Of a stretch of 33,055 bases of DNA, positions 6,321 to 15,363 are shown in pieces. The notes beneath the pieces are model-generated. The model made no database searches. It saw only the letters and a program-made list of their open reading frames with translations, and had not been told where the DNA came from. The first letter of the stretch is position 1; each line of letters opens with the position of its first letter. A program made the translations under genes and the position numbers. The DNA is from Nannocystaceae bacterium (GTDB lineage Bacteria; Myxococcota_A; Polyangia; Nannocystales; Nannocystaceae), in assembly GCA_019694555.1 (NCBI GenBank), contig JAIBBS010000092.1, forward strand, positions 1 through 33,055. Reading direction: 5' to 3'.

Positions 6321-8855
6321 TCACGAGCGACGGGGTCGCGGCGCCGGCGGTGCGGCCGTGCGCGGATCCTCGGGCCAGTCGTGCCGCGGGTAGCGGCGCT
6401 GCAGCGCCTTGCGGATCTCGGCGTAGTGTCGATCCCAGAAGCCCGACAGATCGGTGGTGATCTGCACCGGCCGACCGTTGGGTGCCAGCAGGTGCAGCGC
6501 CAGCGGCACGCGGCCCTCGCCGATGCTCGGGCCCCGCAGCGCGCCGAAGAAGTCCTGCAGCCGCGACTCGACCCACGCCGCGCGATCGTGCTCGTAGTGC
6601 ACGCTGACCCGCCGCCCGCCGCCGAGCGTGACCGTGGCCGGGGCCAGCCGCTCGAGTCGATCGCGCGCGGCGCCCAAGGTCGCGAGCAGCGTGCCCAGCA
6701 GATCGGCGCGCCGCAGCTCCGCGAACGAGCGCCGCCCATCGCACAGCGAGCGCATCACCTGCTGCACCACCGCGTCGTCGAGCAGCGGCACCGTCGGATC
6801 GATGCCGTGGGCGAAGGCGACGCGCGCCTGCAGCTGCGCCAGCGCGTCGGGCTCCTCGAGGAAGGCCGCGGGCCCACGCGCGCGCGCGGCCTCGAACAGT
6901 GCGATCGCGGTCGCGTCGCTGGGCTGGGGGTCGCGCCGCGACTCGAGCAGCAGCCCGTCCCAGCGCGTCTGGAGCACCGCGTCCACGCGTTCGCGCTCGG
7001 CGTCGAAGCTGGCGATGCGTTGCTCGTCGAGACGGTCGGGGTCCTGCTCGAGCAGCCACTCGGGCTCGATCGCCGCGGCGCTGCGCACCAGCACGCGCGT
7101 GCCGTGGGCGCCCTCGTGGCGCTGCTCGGCCCCGAGCGCGACCACCAGGCTCGCGCCGTGCACGACCGAGTCCTCGGCGAGCTCGGCCTGACCGCCGCCG
7201 GCGAAGGCGAGCTTGCGCCGGGTGCCCGGTGGCCCGGGTCGCACCGCCGCCACGCGATCGGGGAACGCCGCCAGCAACGCCATGCCCAGCGCGGTGTCGG
7301 GATCGTCGGCGCGATCGCGGCCGCGCGCGCCGACCAGCTGCGCCAGCTGCTTGCGCACGCGATCGACCATGCGGCACGCGCCCAGATCGAGGCCCAGGCT
7401 GCCGGCGCGATCGGGATCCCGCAGCACCGCGTCGAGGTCGTCGAGGTCGATCGACAGATCGCTCGCGGCTGCCACCGCGGTGCGACCACGACGATCGAGG
7501 CCACCGCGACGGATCGATCGCTCCGACAACAGCGCGGCCGCACCGGCAGCGGCCATCGGCACGCCCGCGGCCGCACCGGCGTCGAGCAATCGCGCCAGCC
7601 GCGGGTGCACCGGGAAGCGCAGCAGCGCGGTGCCGCGGCGCGTGAGCGTGCCGTCGTCCGCGAGCGCGCCCAGCCGGCGCAGCAGCGACTCCGCGCCGCG
7701 CACCGCGGCCTCGGGCGGTGGATCGAACCACGGCAGCGCGGCCATGTCGTGCAGGCCGGCGCGGCGCACCGCCAGTGCCGCGCCGGCGAGATCGAGCCGC
7801 GCGATCTCGGGGGTCTCGAACGCGGGCCGGCGCTCGAAGTCGTGGCGCGGATACAGCCGCATGCACACGCCCGCGCGGGTGCGGCCGGCACGGCCCGCGC
7901 GCTGCTCGGCCGCGGCCTTGGAGATCTTCGTCAGCGTCAGCTGCGACAGGCCGGTCCACGGATCGTGGCTCGCCGAGCGCGCCAGGCCGCTGTCGATCAC
8001 GACCGCGACGCCGTCGATCGTGATCGAGGTCTCCGCGACGTTGGTCGACAGCACCAGCTTTGGTCGCGGTCCCGGTCGCACCGCGCGGTCTTGCTCGGCG
8101 CTGCCGAGCTCGCCGTGCAGCACCACGACCTCGAGTCCCAACCGCGACGCGATCGCGCCGCAGGCCTCCGCGGTGTCGCGGATCTCGCGGGCGCCGGGCA
8201 GGAACACCAGCACCGAGCCATCGAGCCCGCGCGTGCCGAGCTCGCGCAGCGCCGCGGCGACCTGCTGCGCCAGCGGCTTGTCCGAGCGCTCGGCCGCGTG
8301 CTCGATCGCCACCGGGAACACGCGCCCGGGGCAGTGGAACGCCTCGCCGCCGAGGTGCTGCGCGAGCGGCTGCGGCTGCAGCGTCGCCGACATCACCGCC
8401 AGCCGCAGCTCGGGCCGCGCGCTGCGTTGCAGCGCCAGACACAGCGCCAGCGCGAGGTCACCGTCGAGGTGACGCTCGTGGAACTCGTCGAACACCACCG
8501 CACCGACGCCCGCCAGCGTGGGGTCGTCGAGCAGCCTGCGCGCGAGGATGCCCTCGGTGACGAAGCGGATGCGCGTGTCCGGGCTCAGCGCCGACTCGAA
8601 GCGCACCTGGAAGCCGACGGTCGCGCCGACCGACTCGCCCAGACCCTGGGCCACGCGCGCGGCGGCCATGCGCGCGGCGATGCGGCGCGGCTGCGCGACC
8701 CAGATCTCGCCGTCGCGATCCCAGCCGGCCTCGCGCATCACCAGCGGCAGCCGCGTGGTCTTGCCCGCGCCGGGCTCGGCCTGCACCACGACGTTGCGGC
8801 CGGCGGCGCAGGCCTGCCGCACCGCCGCCGCGATGGTCTCGATCGGCAGCTCCAT
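6321..8855 (-). CDS. hrpB: ATP-dependent helicase HrpB
   Basis: An 844-residue DEAH-box-type RNA helicase of the HrpB family. Walker A is GAGKTT at residues 29-34; motif II reads DEFH (123-126) followed by ER, the form normal for HrpB; motif III SAT is at 156-158; motif VI QRAGRAGR is at 318-325. The remainder carries the helicase-associated and HrpB C-terminal regions, ending in a short Pro/Arg-rich tail. Length is close to the family norm (about 810-850). The cellular role of HrpB is poorly defined in most bacteria. The start lies 15 bases after the stop of the aldo/keto reductase on the same strand, so the two probably form an operon. I see no clear ribosome binding site, so coupling to the upstream gene is likely. 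Confidence 0.96.
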   Translation of the reverse strand: MELPIETIAAAVRQACAAGRNVVVQAEPGAGKTTRLPLVMREAGWDRDGEIWVAQPRRIAARMAAARVAQGLGESVGATVGFQVRFESALSPDTRIRFVTEGILARRLLDDPTLAGVGAVVFDEFHERHLDGDLALALCLALQRSARPELRLAVMSATLQPQPLAQHLGGEAFHCPGRVFPVAIEHAAERSDKPLAQQVAAALRELGTRGLDGSVLVFLPGAREIRDTAEACGAIASRLGLEVVVLHGELGSAEQDRAVRPGPRPKLVLSTNVAETSITIDGVAVVIDSGLARSASHDPWTGLSQLTLTKISKAAAEQRAGRAGRTRAGVCMRLYPRHDFERRPAFETPEIARLDLAGAALAVRRAGLHDMAALPWFDPPPEAAVRGAESLLRRLGALADDGTLTRRGTALLRFPVHPRLARLLDAGAAAGVPMAAAGAAALLSERSIRRGGLDRRGRTAVAAASDLSIDLDDLDAVLRDPDRAGSLGLDLGACRMVDRVRKQLAQLVGARGRDRADDPDTALGMALLAAFPDRVAAVRPGPPGTRRKLAFAGGGQAELAEDSVVHGASLVVALGAEQRHEGAHGTRVLVRSAAAIEPEWLLEQDPDRLDEQRIASFDAERERVDAVLQTRWDGLLLESRRDPQPSDATAIALFEAARARGPAAFLEEPDALAQLQARVAFAHGIDPTVPLLDDAVVQQVMRSLCDGRRSFAELRRADLLGTLLATLGAARDRLERLAPATVTLGGGRRVSVHYEHDRAAWVESRLQDFFGALRGPSIGEGRVPLALHLLAPNGRPVQITTDLSGFWDRHYAEIRKALQRRYPRHDWPEDPRTAAPPAPRPRRS

Positions 8856-8870
8856 CGCCGCGCGCCGCGG

Positions 8871-9896
8871 CTACCAGCGACCCTGGATCCGCGCCATGAA
8901 GTCGTAGGGGTAGCCGAGGTCGAAGGCCGAGACCTCGTCGAGCTTGCGCACCATCTCTTCGGGCAGCGCGACCGAGCCGGTCTCGAGGTTGTCGTCGAGC
9001 TGCGCGAGCGAGCGCGCGCCGAAGATGACCGACGTGACCGCGGGCTTGCGCAGCAGCCACGCCAGCGCGACCTGGGCCGGCGTCACGCCGAGCTCGGCCG
9101 CGATCATGACCAGCGCGTCGACGATCTTCCAGTTGCGGTCGTTGTCGAGGCGACCCCAGCGATCCTTCCACTGCTCGAGGCGGCTGCCCGCGGGTGGGCG
9201 CTGCGAGCTGCGGTACTTGCCCGACAGCAGACCTGCCGCCAGCGGCGACCACGGCAAGATGCCCAGGCCGTGCTCGCGGCACAGCGGCACGTGCTCGCGC
9301 TCGATCTCCCGCGCGATGAGGCTGTACTGCGCCTGCAGCGACACGAACTTCACCAGGCCCTGCAGCCGGCTGGTCCACACGCTGTCCGCGAGGCGGTACG
9401 CGGCGTAGTTGCTGGCGCCGATGTAGAGCACCTTGCCCTGCGTCACGAGATCGTCGAGCGCACGCAGGGTCTCCTCCTCCGGCGTGTCGACGTCCTGCAT
9501 GTGGACTTGGTACAGATCGATGCGATCGGTCCGCAGCCGCCGCAGGCTCTCCTCGCACGCGCGCAGGATGCGGTAGCGCGAGGCGCCCGAGCCGTTGGGG
9601 CCGCGGGTCATGCGGAAGCGGAACTTGGTCGCGAGCACGATCTCGTCGCGTCGCTTGTCGCGCTCGAACCACTTGCCGATCACGCGCTCGGTCAAGCCGT
9701 CCTGACCGTAGACGTCCGCGGTGTCGAAGAAGTTGATGCCGCCGTCGAGCGCGCGGTTCATGATCGAGATCGCGGTGTCTTCGTCGCACCCGACCTTGTG
9801 CATGAACGAGCTCTCGTCGGCCTCGCCGAACGTCATGGTGCCGAGACAGAGCGTCGACACCCGCAGGCCGCTTTTTCCGAGCGTGCGGTATTCCAT
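8871..9896 (-). CDS. Aldo/keto reductase
   Basis: A 341-residue NADPH-dependent oxidoreductase of the aldo/keto reductase superfamily (TIM barrel). The catalytic tetrad is visible: Asp58 and Tyr63 in FFDTADVYG, Lys91 (ATKFRFR) and His132 (YQVHMQD). The start MEYRTLGKSGLRVS is the standard family N-terminus and GAGG lies about nine bases before it; the frame stays open upstream but that extension resembles no AKR. The C-terminal half holds the cofactor-binding ILPWSPLAAGLLSGKY and SVIFGARSLAQLDDNL. The substrate is unknown. It is the first gene of a probable operon with hrpB and diverges from feoA across 237 bases. Confidence 0.95.
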   Translation of the reverse strand: MEYRTLGKSGLRVSTLCLGTMTFGEADESSFMHKVGCDEDTAISIMNRALDGGINFFDTADVYGQDGLTERVIGKWFERDKRRDEIVLATKFRFRMTRGPNGSGASRYRILRACEESLRRLRTDRIDLYQVHMQDVDTPEEETLRALDDLVTQGKVLYIGASNYAAYRLADSVWTSRLQGLVKFVSLQAQYSLIAREIEREHVPLCREHGLGILPWSPLAAGLLSGKYRSSQRPPAGSRLEQWKDRWGRLDNDRNWKIVDALVMIAAELGVTPAQVALAWLLRKPAVTSVIFGARSLAQLDDNLETGSVALPEEMVRKLDEVSAFDLGYPYDFMARIQGRW

Positions 9897-10097
9897 GGGA
9901 GGTCCTCGCCGGCCCTCGAGGCCGTGCTCGCGCCCCGCGACATCGGGCCCGTGGGGCCCCGCGCCGGGGGCGGATGCGGCTCGCAGCGTAGCAGCATCGG
10001 TCGGCGCCGCAGCGCGGGAGTCGGGCGAGCACGGCACCGGTGGCGTGACCCTGCTCGCGCGCGTGGGCCTTCACGCTGGCCCTCGGACGGGGCCGCC

Positions 10098-10127
10098 TTG
10101 ACCGTGGCCCCTGCCGGGCTCGATCCT
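10098..10127 (+). promoter_or_regulatory. Possible promoter of feoAB
   Basis: TTGACC (10098-10103, 5 of 6 to -35), an 18-base spacer, and GATCCT (10122-10127, a weak -10), ending six bases before the GTG at 10134. This repeats the arrangement seen before the sigma factor, marR and serA genes. I see no AT-rich Fur box in 9897-10133. Confidence 0.3.
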
Positions 10128-10133
10128 CCGTCG

Positions 10134-10361
10134 GTGCCGACGCGCGCACTCGACTCGCTCGCGGTGGGTGAAGCAGCCCGCGTCACCGCCGTCACCGGTG
10201 ACGCTGTGATCGCGATCCGTCTGCAGGAGATGGGTTTCGTGCCCGGTACGACCGTGCGCCTGGTGAAGCTGGCGCCGCTGGGCGATCCGCTGCAGTTCGA
10301 GCTGCGTGGCTACCACATCTCGTTGCGTCGGGCCGAGGCCTCGCAGGTCCGCATCGCATGA
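10134..10361 (+). CDS. feoA: FeoA, ferrous iron transport accessory protein
   Basis: A 75-residue SH3-like FeoA protein that works with FeoB in iron(II) uptake. Features are LDSLAVGEAARVTAV, the RLQEMGFVPGTTVRLVKLAPLGDP core and GYHISLRRAEASQV. The GTG at 10134 gives the usual six or so residues before the first strand. Alternatives in the same frame are GTG 10104 (85 aa) and TTG 10098, but the TTG falls in a -35-like box, so I prefer the shorter form. The stop overlaps the feoB ATG (ATGA at 10358-10361), so the two are translationally coupled. No FeoC is present. Confidence 0.88.
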   Translation: MPTRALDSLAVGEAARVTAVTGDAVIAIRLQEMGFVPGTTVRLVKLAPLGDPLQFELRGYHISLRRAEASQVRIA

Positions 10362-12430
10362 GCCAGCCCGCCGAGAAGCCGCTGCGCGTGGCGCTGGCCG
10401 GCAACCCCAACGTCGGCAAGACCAGCCTCTTCAACGAGCTGACCTCGTCGCGCCATCGCGTGGGCAACTACGCCGGCGTCACGGTCGAGCGGCGTGAGGG
10501 CGAGCTGGCCGCGCGCTTCGACGTCGGTCGCGCGATGACGCTGCTCGATCTGCCCGGCTGCTACAGCCTCAGCGCGACCGCGGAGGACGAGGCCGTGGCG
10601 TACCGCGAGCTCGCCGGCGGCGAGCTCGACGCGGTGGTGTTGGTGGTCGACGCGACCAACCTCGCGCGCAACCTCTACTTCGCGCTGCAGGTGCGCGAGC
10701 TCGGACTGCCGGTGGTGGTCGCGCTCAACATGAGCGACACCGCCCAGCAGCTGGGCATGCCGGTCGATGCCAAGGCCCTGCGCGACGGCCTGGGCGTGCC
10801 GGTGATCGCGACCTCGGGGCGCACGGGCGCGGGCTGCGATGCGCTCGCGCGCGCGATCGTCGACATGCGTCGGCGCGCCGCGCCGGCCCTGGTGCCGCTG
10901 CGCGAGGGCGACGACGACGCGCGCGAGGCACTGCAGGCGTTCGGCGGCGACTCGGCGCGCGCGCGATGGCTGGTGTGCACCACCGCGGCCGGCACCGCGG
11001 CGAGCTTCGGCGCGAGCGCGGCCGAGCTCGCCGCCGCCGCGCCGCTCGATGCCGGGCGTTGCAGCGCCGCCGCGGCGCAGATCATCGCGGCGCGCTACGC
11101 CGAGGTCGATCGCCTGCTCGCGGCCGCGGTCGGCAGCAGCGAACAGGGCGCGCGCGCGATGGCGTTGTCCGAGCGCATCGATCGCGTGCTGACCCATCGG
11201 CTGTGGGGCCTGCTCGCGTTCGCCGTGGTCATGGCCACGATGTTCACCGCGGTCTTCACCTGGGCCGAGCCGCTGATGGGCGCGATCGAGGACGCCATCG
11301 GTTGGTGCTCGGAGCACCTGGCCGAGGCGCTGGGCCCGGGCCTGTTCACCGATCTGCTGACCCAGGGCGTGCTCGCCGGCGCAGGCAACGTGCTGGTGTT
11401 CGTGCCGCAGATCGCGATGCTGTTCCTGTTCATCTGCCTGCTCGAGGACAGCGGCTACCTCGCGCGCGCGGCGTTCCTGATGGACCGCATGATGGCGCGC
11501 CTGGGCCTGCACGGTCGCGCGTTCATCCCGCTGTTGTCGGCCTACGCCTGCGCGGTGCCGTCCATCCTCGGCACCCGCGCGATCGCCAGCTTCAAGGATC
11601 GCCTGGTCACGATCCTGATGATCCCGTACATGAGCTGCTCCGCGCGGCTGCCGATCTACAGCCTCGTCATCGGTGCGTTGTTCGTCACCGACGAGGACGG
11701 CGAGGGTGCGGGCCTGCGGCGCGCCGGCATCATGCTGGCGATGTACGCGCTGTCGACCTGCTCGGCGTTGGCGGCGGGCTTCCTCTACAAGCGCACGATG
11801 CTGCGCAGCCCCACGCCGGCGCTGGTGCTGGAGCTGCCGCCGTACCGGCTGCCGCGGCTGCGCAACACGCTGCTGGTGGTCTACGACCGGACCATGGACT
11901 TCGTGCGCAACGCCGGCACGGTGATCCTCGGACTGACGATCGTGCTGTGGGCGTTGCTGTCGTTCCCGCGCGAGGACACCGGGGCGGGCGCGGGCGGCAA
12001 GACCGAGATCTCGCGCAGCTACGGCGGCCGCGCGGCGCAGGTGCTCGAGCCCGCGCTCGAGCCCATCGGCCAGGACTGGCGCATCGGTGTGGGCATCATC
12101 GCCAGCTTCGCCGCGCGCGAGGTGCTGGTGGGCACGCTCGGCGTGGTCTACGGCCTCGAGTCCGAGGAGGACGAACCCGTGGGTCTGCGCGAGGCCATCC
12201 GCGACGATCGCAATCCCCAGACCGGCGCGCCACGGCACACGCCGCTGTCGGGGCTCGCGCTGATGGTGTTCTTCGTCTACGCGTGCCAGTGCATGTCGAC
12301 GCTGGCGGTCGTGCGTCGCGAGACGCGATCGTGGCGCTGGCCGGTGTTCATGTTCGTGAGCATGACCGCGGTCGCGTACCTCGCGGCGTTGCTGGTCTTC
12401 CAGGGTGGGCGCGCGCTGGGCCTGGGCTGA
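10358..12430 (+). CDS. feoB: FeoB, ferrous iron transporter
   Basis: A 690-residue inner-membrane iron(II) transporter with an N-terminal G domain. G1 is GNPNVGKTS (residues 15-23), G2 is the NYAGVTVE segment with Thr42, G3 is DLPG (64-67), G4 is NMSD (124-127), followed by a G5-like ATSGRTG. A helical spacer precedes the membrane part, which begins near residue 285 and carries the two Gate regions, with the conserved Cys in SAYACAVPSILG and MSCSARLPIYSLVIGALF. The membrane part ends in FVYACQCMSTLAVVRRET, also typical. Length is slightly below that of E. coli FeoB. It overlaps feoA and is followed after five bases by a kinase-like gene, so all three should be on one transcript. Confidence 0.96.
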   Translation: MSQPAEKPLRVALAGNPNVGKTSLFNELTSSRHRVGNYAGVTVERREGELAARFDVGRAMTLLDLPGCYSLSATAEDEAVAYRELAGGELDAVVLVVDATNLARNLYFALQVRELGLPVVVALNMSDTAQQLGMPVDAKALRDGLGVPVIATSGRTGAGCDALARAIVDMRRRAAPALVPLREGDDDAREALQAFGGDSARARWLVCTTAAGTAASFGASAAELAAAAPLDAGRCSAAAAQIIAARYAEVDRLLAAAVGSSEQGARAMALSERIDRVLTHRLWGLLAFAVVMATMFTAVFTWAEPLMGAIEDAIGWCSEHLAEALGPGLFTDLLTQGVLAGAGNVLVFVPQIAMLFLFICLLEDSGYLARAAFLMDRMMARLGLHGRAFIPLLSAYACAVPSILGTRAIASFKDRLVTILMIPYMSCSARLPIYSLVIGALFVTDEDGEGAGLRRAGIMLAMYALSTCSALAAGFLYKRTMLRSPTPALVLELPPYRLPRLRNTLLVVYDRTMDFVRNAGTVILGLTIVLWALLSFPREDTGAGAGGKTEISRSYGGRAAQVLEPALEPIGQDWRIGVGIIASFAAREVLVGTLGVVYGLESEEDEPVGLREAIRDDRNPQTGAPRHTPLSGLALMVFFVYACQCMSTLAVVRRETRSWRWPVFMFVSMTAVAYLAALLVFQGGRALGLG

Positions 12431-12435
12431 CGACG

Positions 12436-15357
12436 ATGGCCTGCCCCGACGAGAACACGCTGGTCGCGTTCGCCTCGGGCGCGCTGCCGATGGCCGACGC
12501 CGCGCGGGTCGAAGAGCACCTCGATGGCTGCGCGGTGTGCTTCGCGTTGGTCGCCGAGCTCGCGCGCACGGCCCCCGAGGAGGCCGAGCCCACGCAGATG
12601 CTGCCGCTGGGCGACGATCTCATCGAAGACCCCGAGCCGACGCAGCACGCCGCGGCCTCGCCCCGGCGGGTCGAGCCCGCGGGCGTGGCCCTGCCGCCGC
12701 CGCGCGCGGTGCTGCGTCCGCCGCCGCCGCGTGGCATCGGCGACGCCGCGACCCACGGTGAGCTCGACACGCCGGCGTTGCCGATGCCGGCGCTCATCAC
12801 CAACGAGACCGTGATCGCGCGCGTGATCGTCACGCCGCCGCCCACGCCGGTGCGACCGGTGCGACCGCCACCGCAGATCGGTCGCTACACCCTGCTGCAC
12901 CGCATCGGTCTGGGCGAGTCGGGGGCGGTCTACGCCGCGCAGGATCGCGAGTTCCAGCGCCGCGTCGCGCTGCGGCTGCTCAACGCGCCGGTGCCCGATG
13001 CCGGCACCGAGCCGCCGTGGCAGGCGGCCGCGCGCGCGTTGGCCCGCGTCACGCATCCCAACCTGCTGACCGTGTTCGAGGCCGGCTGCGTCGACGAGCA
13101 CCCGTTCATCGCCACGGAGTTGATCGAAGGCATCACGCTGGCGCAGTGGCTGCGCGCGTCGAGCCACAGCTGGCGCGAGCGGCTCGACAAGTTCGTCGAG
13201 GCCGCGCGCGGGCTCGAGGCCGCCCACGCCGTGGGCGTGGTCCACGGCGGCTTCCGTCCCAGCAACGTGCTGCTCGACGAGCAGGGCCGTGCACGCGTCA
13301 CCGACTTCGGGCTCGACACCAACAACCCGTTCCACGACGAGGCGCGCACGGTCGTGCGCGGCAACCCGCTCGAGCTCGAGGCCTCCGGCAGCGTGGTCAT
13401 CGGCGCGCGCACGCAGGCCTACGCCGCGCCCGAGCAGTACGAGGGCCGCATCGAGGCGCGCACGGATCAGTTCGCATGGTGCTCGGCGCTGTTCGAGGCG
13501 CTGTTCGAGCGCCTGCCGTTCGACGCGCCCGATCCCGGGCAGCTGCGTGCGCGCGTGCTCAGCGGCGTACCGCCCGACATCCCGCTGCGCTCCGACGTGC
13601 CCGACTGGCTGGTCGCGATCCTGCTGCGTGGGCTCGCACGCGACCCCGAGCGTCGCTTCGCCAGCATGGCGGCCTTGCTCGCCGCGATCACGGCGGCGCA
13701 GCGGCGGCGACGGGCGCTGCTGCGCGGTGGTGTGATCGGCACCGCGGCGCTGGTCGGCGTCACGACGCTGGTCGCGGTGTTGCGGCCCGGCGCGGCGCCG
13801 TGCGGCGACGCGGCCATCGCTGCGCGGGTGTGGGACGCGGCCGCGCGCGATCGCGTCGGCGTCGCGGTCGCAGCCGCCGACAGCAGCTACGGCAGCGCGC
13901 TGTGGGTCAGCGCGCGCACGCTGGTCGATCGCGAGGTCGAGCGCCACGACGCGCTCGCGGCCGAGGCCTGCGGCGTCGAGCCGCCGCTGCGTGCGGCCCG
14001 GGTCGAGTGCATGCAGCGATGGGTGCTCGAGCTCGAGGCCTTCGTCGCGCAGTGGTCGACGCTGCAGGCGACCGAGCTGCCGTCGCTGCTCGACAGCGCG
14101 CGCGCGTTGGGCTCGTCGGAGTCGTGCGTCGACGTCGGCGTGTCGGCGCGCGCGCCCGAGTCCGACGCCTCGTCGTCGGGCCGCGGCGAGGTCCACCGCG
14201 CGCTGGCCTCGGCACGCGCACTCGCCAGCGTGGGCCAGCTCGATCGCGCCACCGCGCGCGCGGGCGCGGCGATGACCACCGCGGACGCGCTGGCGGATCG
14301 CGGGCTGCGCGGCGAGGCGCAGCTGGTGCTCGGCGAGGTGTTGCAGGCGCAGGCGCGGCCGCACGAGGCCGCGGCGGAGCTCGATCGCGCGATGCAGTCG
14401 GCCATCGCCGCCGCGGATCCGCGGCTGCTGGTGCGCGCGGCCATCCGCGCGGCGCAAAATGCCAGCCTGGGCCTGGCGCGGCCCGAGCTCGCGCTGCAAC
14501 ACGTGGTGGTCGGACGCGGTGCACTCGAGCGCCTGCCGCACGAGCGCAGTGCCGCGGCCGAGCTCGCACACCAAGAGGGCCTGGCGCAGCTGGCCGCCGC
14601 GGCCCACGACGCGGCACGGCGTGCGTTCGAGTCCGAGCTCGCGGCGCTGCAGCGCGAGGGCGCAGGCGAGGACGTGCGCGTGGCGATGGCACTGCGAGCG
14701 CTCGCGCGCGCACGGGGTGCCGGCGGTCAGCTCGAGGCCGCGCTCGCGGATTGTCGCCGCGCGCACGCGATCGCCCAGGGGGTGCTGGGCGCCGGCCATC
14801 CCGTGATCGCCGATCTCGACGTCGAGCTCGGCGAGCTGCTCACGCGGCTGGGTCGCTACGACGAGGCCGACGAGGTGCTGCAGCGCGCGCTGGCCTCGGC
14901 GCCGCTGCTGGCCGCGCCGCGCGGGGCCGTGGCCGCGCACGCCCACTTCCAGCGCGGCCTGGTCGCGTACGGACAGCAAGCCTACGAGCGCGCCGCGTCC
15001 GAGCTCGAGCTCGCGCTCGATGCCCGACGCACGTTGCTGGGCGAGCGCGATCCCGCGGTCGGCGATTGCTGGTCGTGGCTCGCGCGTGCGCGACGGGAGC
15101 AGGGCCGCTGGGATCTGGCCGACGTCGCAGCCCGCAGCGCGGTCGCGGTGATCGATCCCAAGCGCCAGCCCGACGCGTGGGCCCACGGCCGCGCGGTGCT
15201 GGCGGACGTGTTGTGGCGCGCCGGCGATCAGGCCGGCGCGGTCGCGGGCATCGACGAGGCGCGTGCGATCCTCGGCACGATCACCGCATCGCCGGCGACG
15301 CTCGACATGCTCTCGACCTGGCAGGCGGCGCATCGGCTCGATGCGGCGCCGCCCTGA
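12436..15357 (+). CDS. Zinc-finger transmembrane pseudokinase with helical repeats, in the feoAB operon
   Basis: A 973-residue protein. The N-terminus carries an anti-sigma-type zinc motif (Cys3, His28, Cys32, Cys35), then a Pro-rich linker, a Ser/Thr kinase-like domain at about 148-420, a transmembrane helix at about 431-449, and an Ala-rich TPR-like helical region to the end. The glycine loop (GLGESG, 158-163), DFG (290-292) and APE (331-333) are intact, but the ATP-binding Lys of VAIK is Arg180 (VALR), the helix C Glu aligns with Ala198, the HRD Asp is Gly272 (HGG), and the catalytic-loop Lys is Arg274. The domain is therefore predicted to be catalytically dead, though it might still bind nucleotide. 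The gene starts five bases after feoB, suggesting a regulatory or scaffold role linked to iron uptake. Its stop is six bases from that of the convergent ExbD gene. Confidence 0.9.
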   Translation: MACPDENTLVAFASGALPMADAARVEEHLDGCAVCFALVAELARTAPEEAEPTQMLPLGDDLIEDPEPTQHAAASPRRVEPAGVALPPPRAVLRPPPPRGIGDAATHGELDTPALPMPALITNETVIARVIVTPPPTPVRPVRPPPQIGRYTLLHRIGLGESGAVYAAQDREFQRRVALRLLNAPVPDAGTEPPWQAAARALARVTHPNLLTVFEAGCVDEHPFIATELIEGITLAQWLRASSHSWRERLDKFVEAARGLEAAHAVGVVHGGFRPSNVLLDEQGRARVTDFGLDTNNPFHDEARTVVRGNPLELEASGSVVIGARTQAYAAPEQYEGRIEARTDQFAWCSALFEALFERLPFDAPDPGQLRARVLSGVPPDIPLRSDVPDWLVAILLRGLARDPERRFASMAALLAAITAAQRRRRALLRGGVIGTAALVGVTTLVAVLRPGAAPCGDAAIAARVWDAAARDRVGVAVAAADSSYGSALWVSARTLVDREVERHDALAAEACGVEPPLRAARVECMQRWVLELEAFVAQWSTLQATELPSLLDSARALGSSESCVDVGVSARAPESDASSSGRGEVHRALASARALASVGQLDRATARAGAAMTTADALADRGLRGEAQLVLGEVLQAQARPHEAAAELDRAMQSAIAAADPRLLVRAAIRAAQNASLGLARPELALQHVVVGRGALERLPHERSAAAELAHQEGLAQLAAAAHDAARRAFESELAALQREGAGEDVRVAMALRALARARGAGGQLEAALADCRRAHAIAQGVLGAGHPVIADLDVELGELLTRLGRYDEADEVLQRALASAPLLAAPRGAVAAHAHFQRGLVAYGQQAYERAASELELALDARRTLLGERDPAVGDCWSWLARARREQGRWDLADVAARSAVAVIDPKRQPDAWAHGRAVLADVLWRAGDQAGAVAGIDEARAILGTITASPATLDMLSTWQAAHRLDAAPP

Positions 15358-15363
15358 CGGCGA

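Noticed and set aside
9945..9959. GGGCCC-GTG-GGGCCC between the aldo/keto reductase and feoA genes
   Set aside because: Each half is itself a palindrome and common in GC-rich DNA; no flanking symmetry supports an operator.
6381..10133. A long plus-strand open frame opposite hrpB and the aldo/keto reductase
   Set aside because: It is Arg/Ala/Gln/His-rich low-complexity translation, typical of antisense frames in GC-rich DNA; only its last part (FeoA) is a real protein.
9897..10133. Fur box upstream of feoA
   Set aside because: No AT-rich 19-base palindrome of the Fur type is visible; iron control, if any, must use another site.
12876..13690. Calling the kinase domain an active Ser/Thr kinase
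   Set aside because: VAIK Lys, helix C Glu, HRD Asp and catalytic-loop Lys are all replaced, so an active enzyme is not supported.
12277..15333. Long minus-strand open frame opposite the kinase-like gene
   Set aside because: Composition is dominated by Arg, Gly, Gln and His with no domain signature, while the plus strand has clear zinc-finger and kinase motifs.
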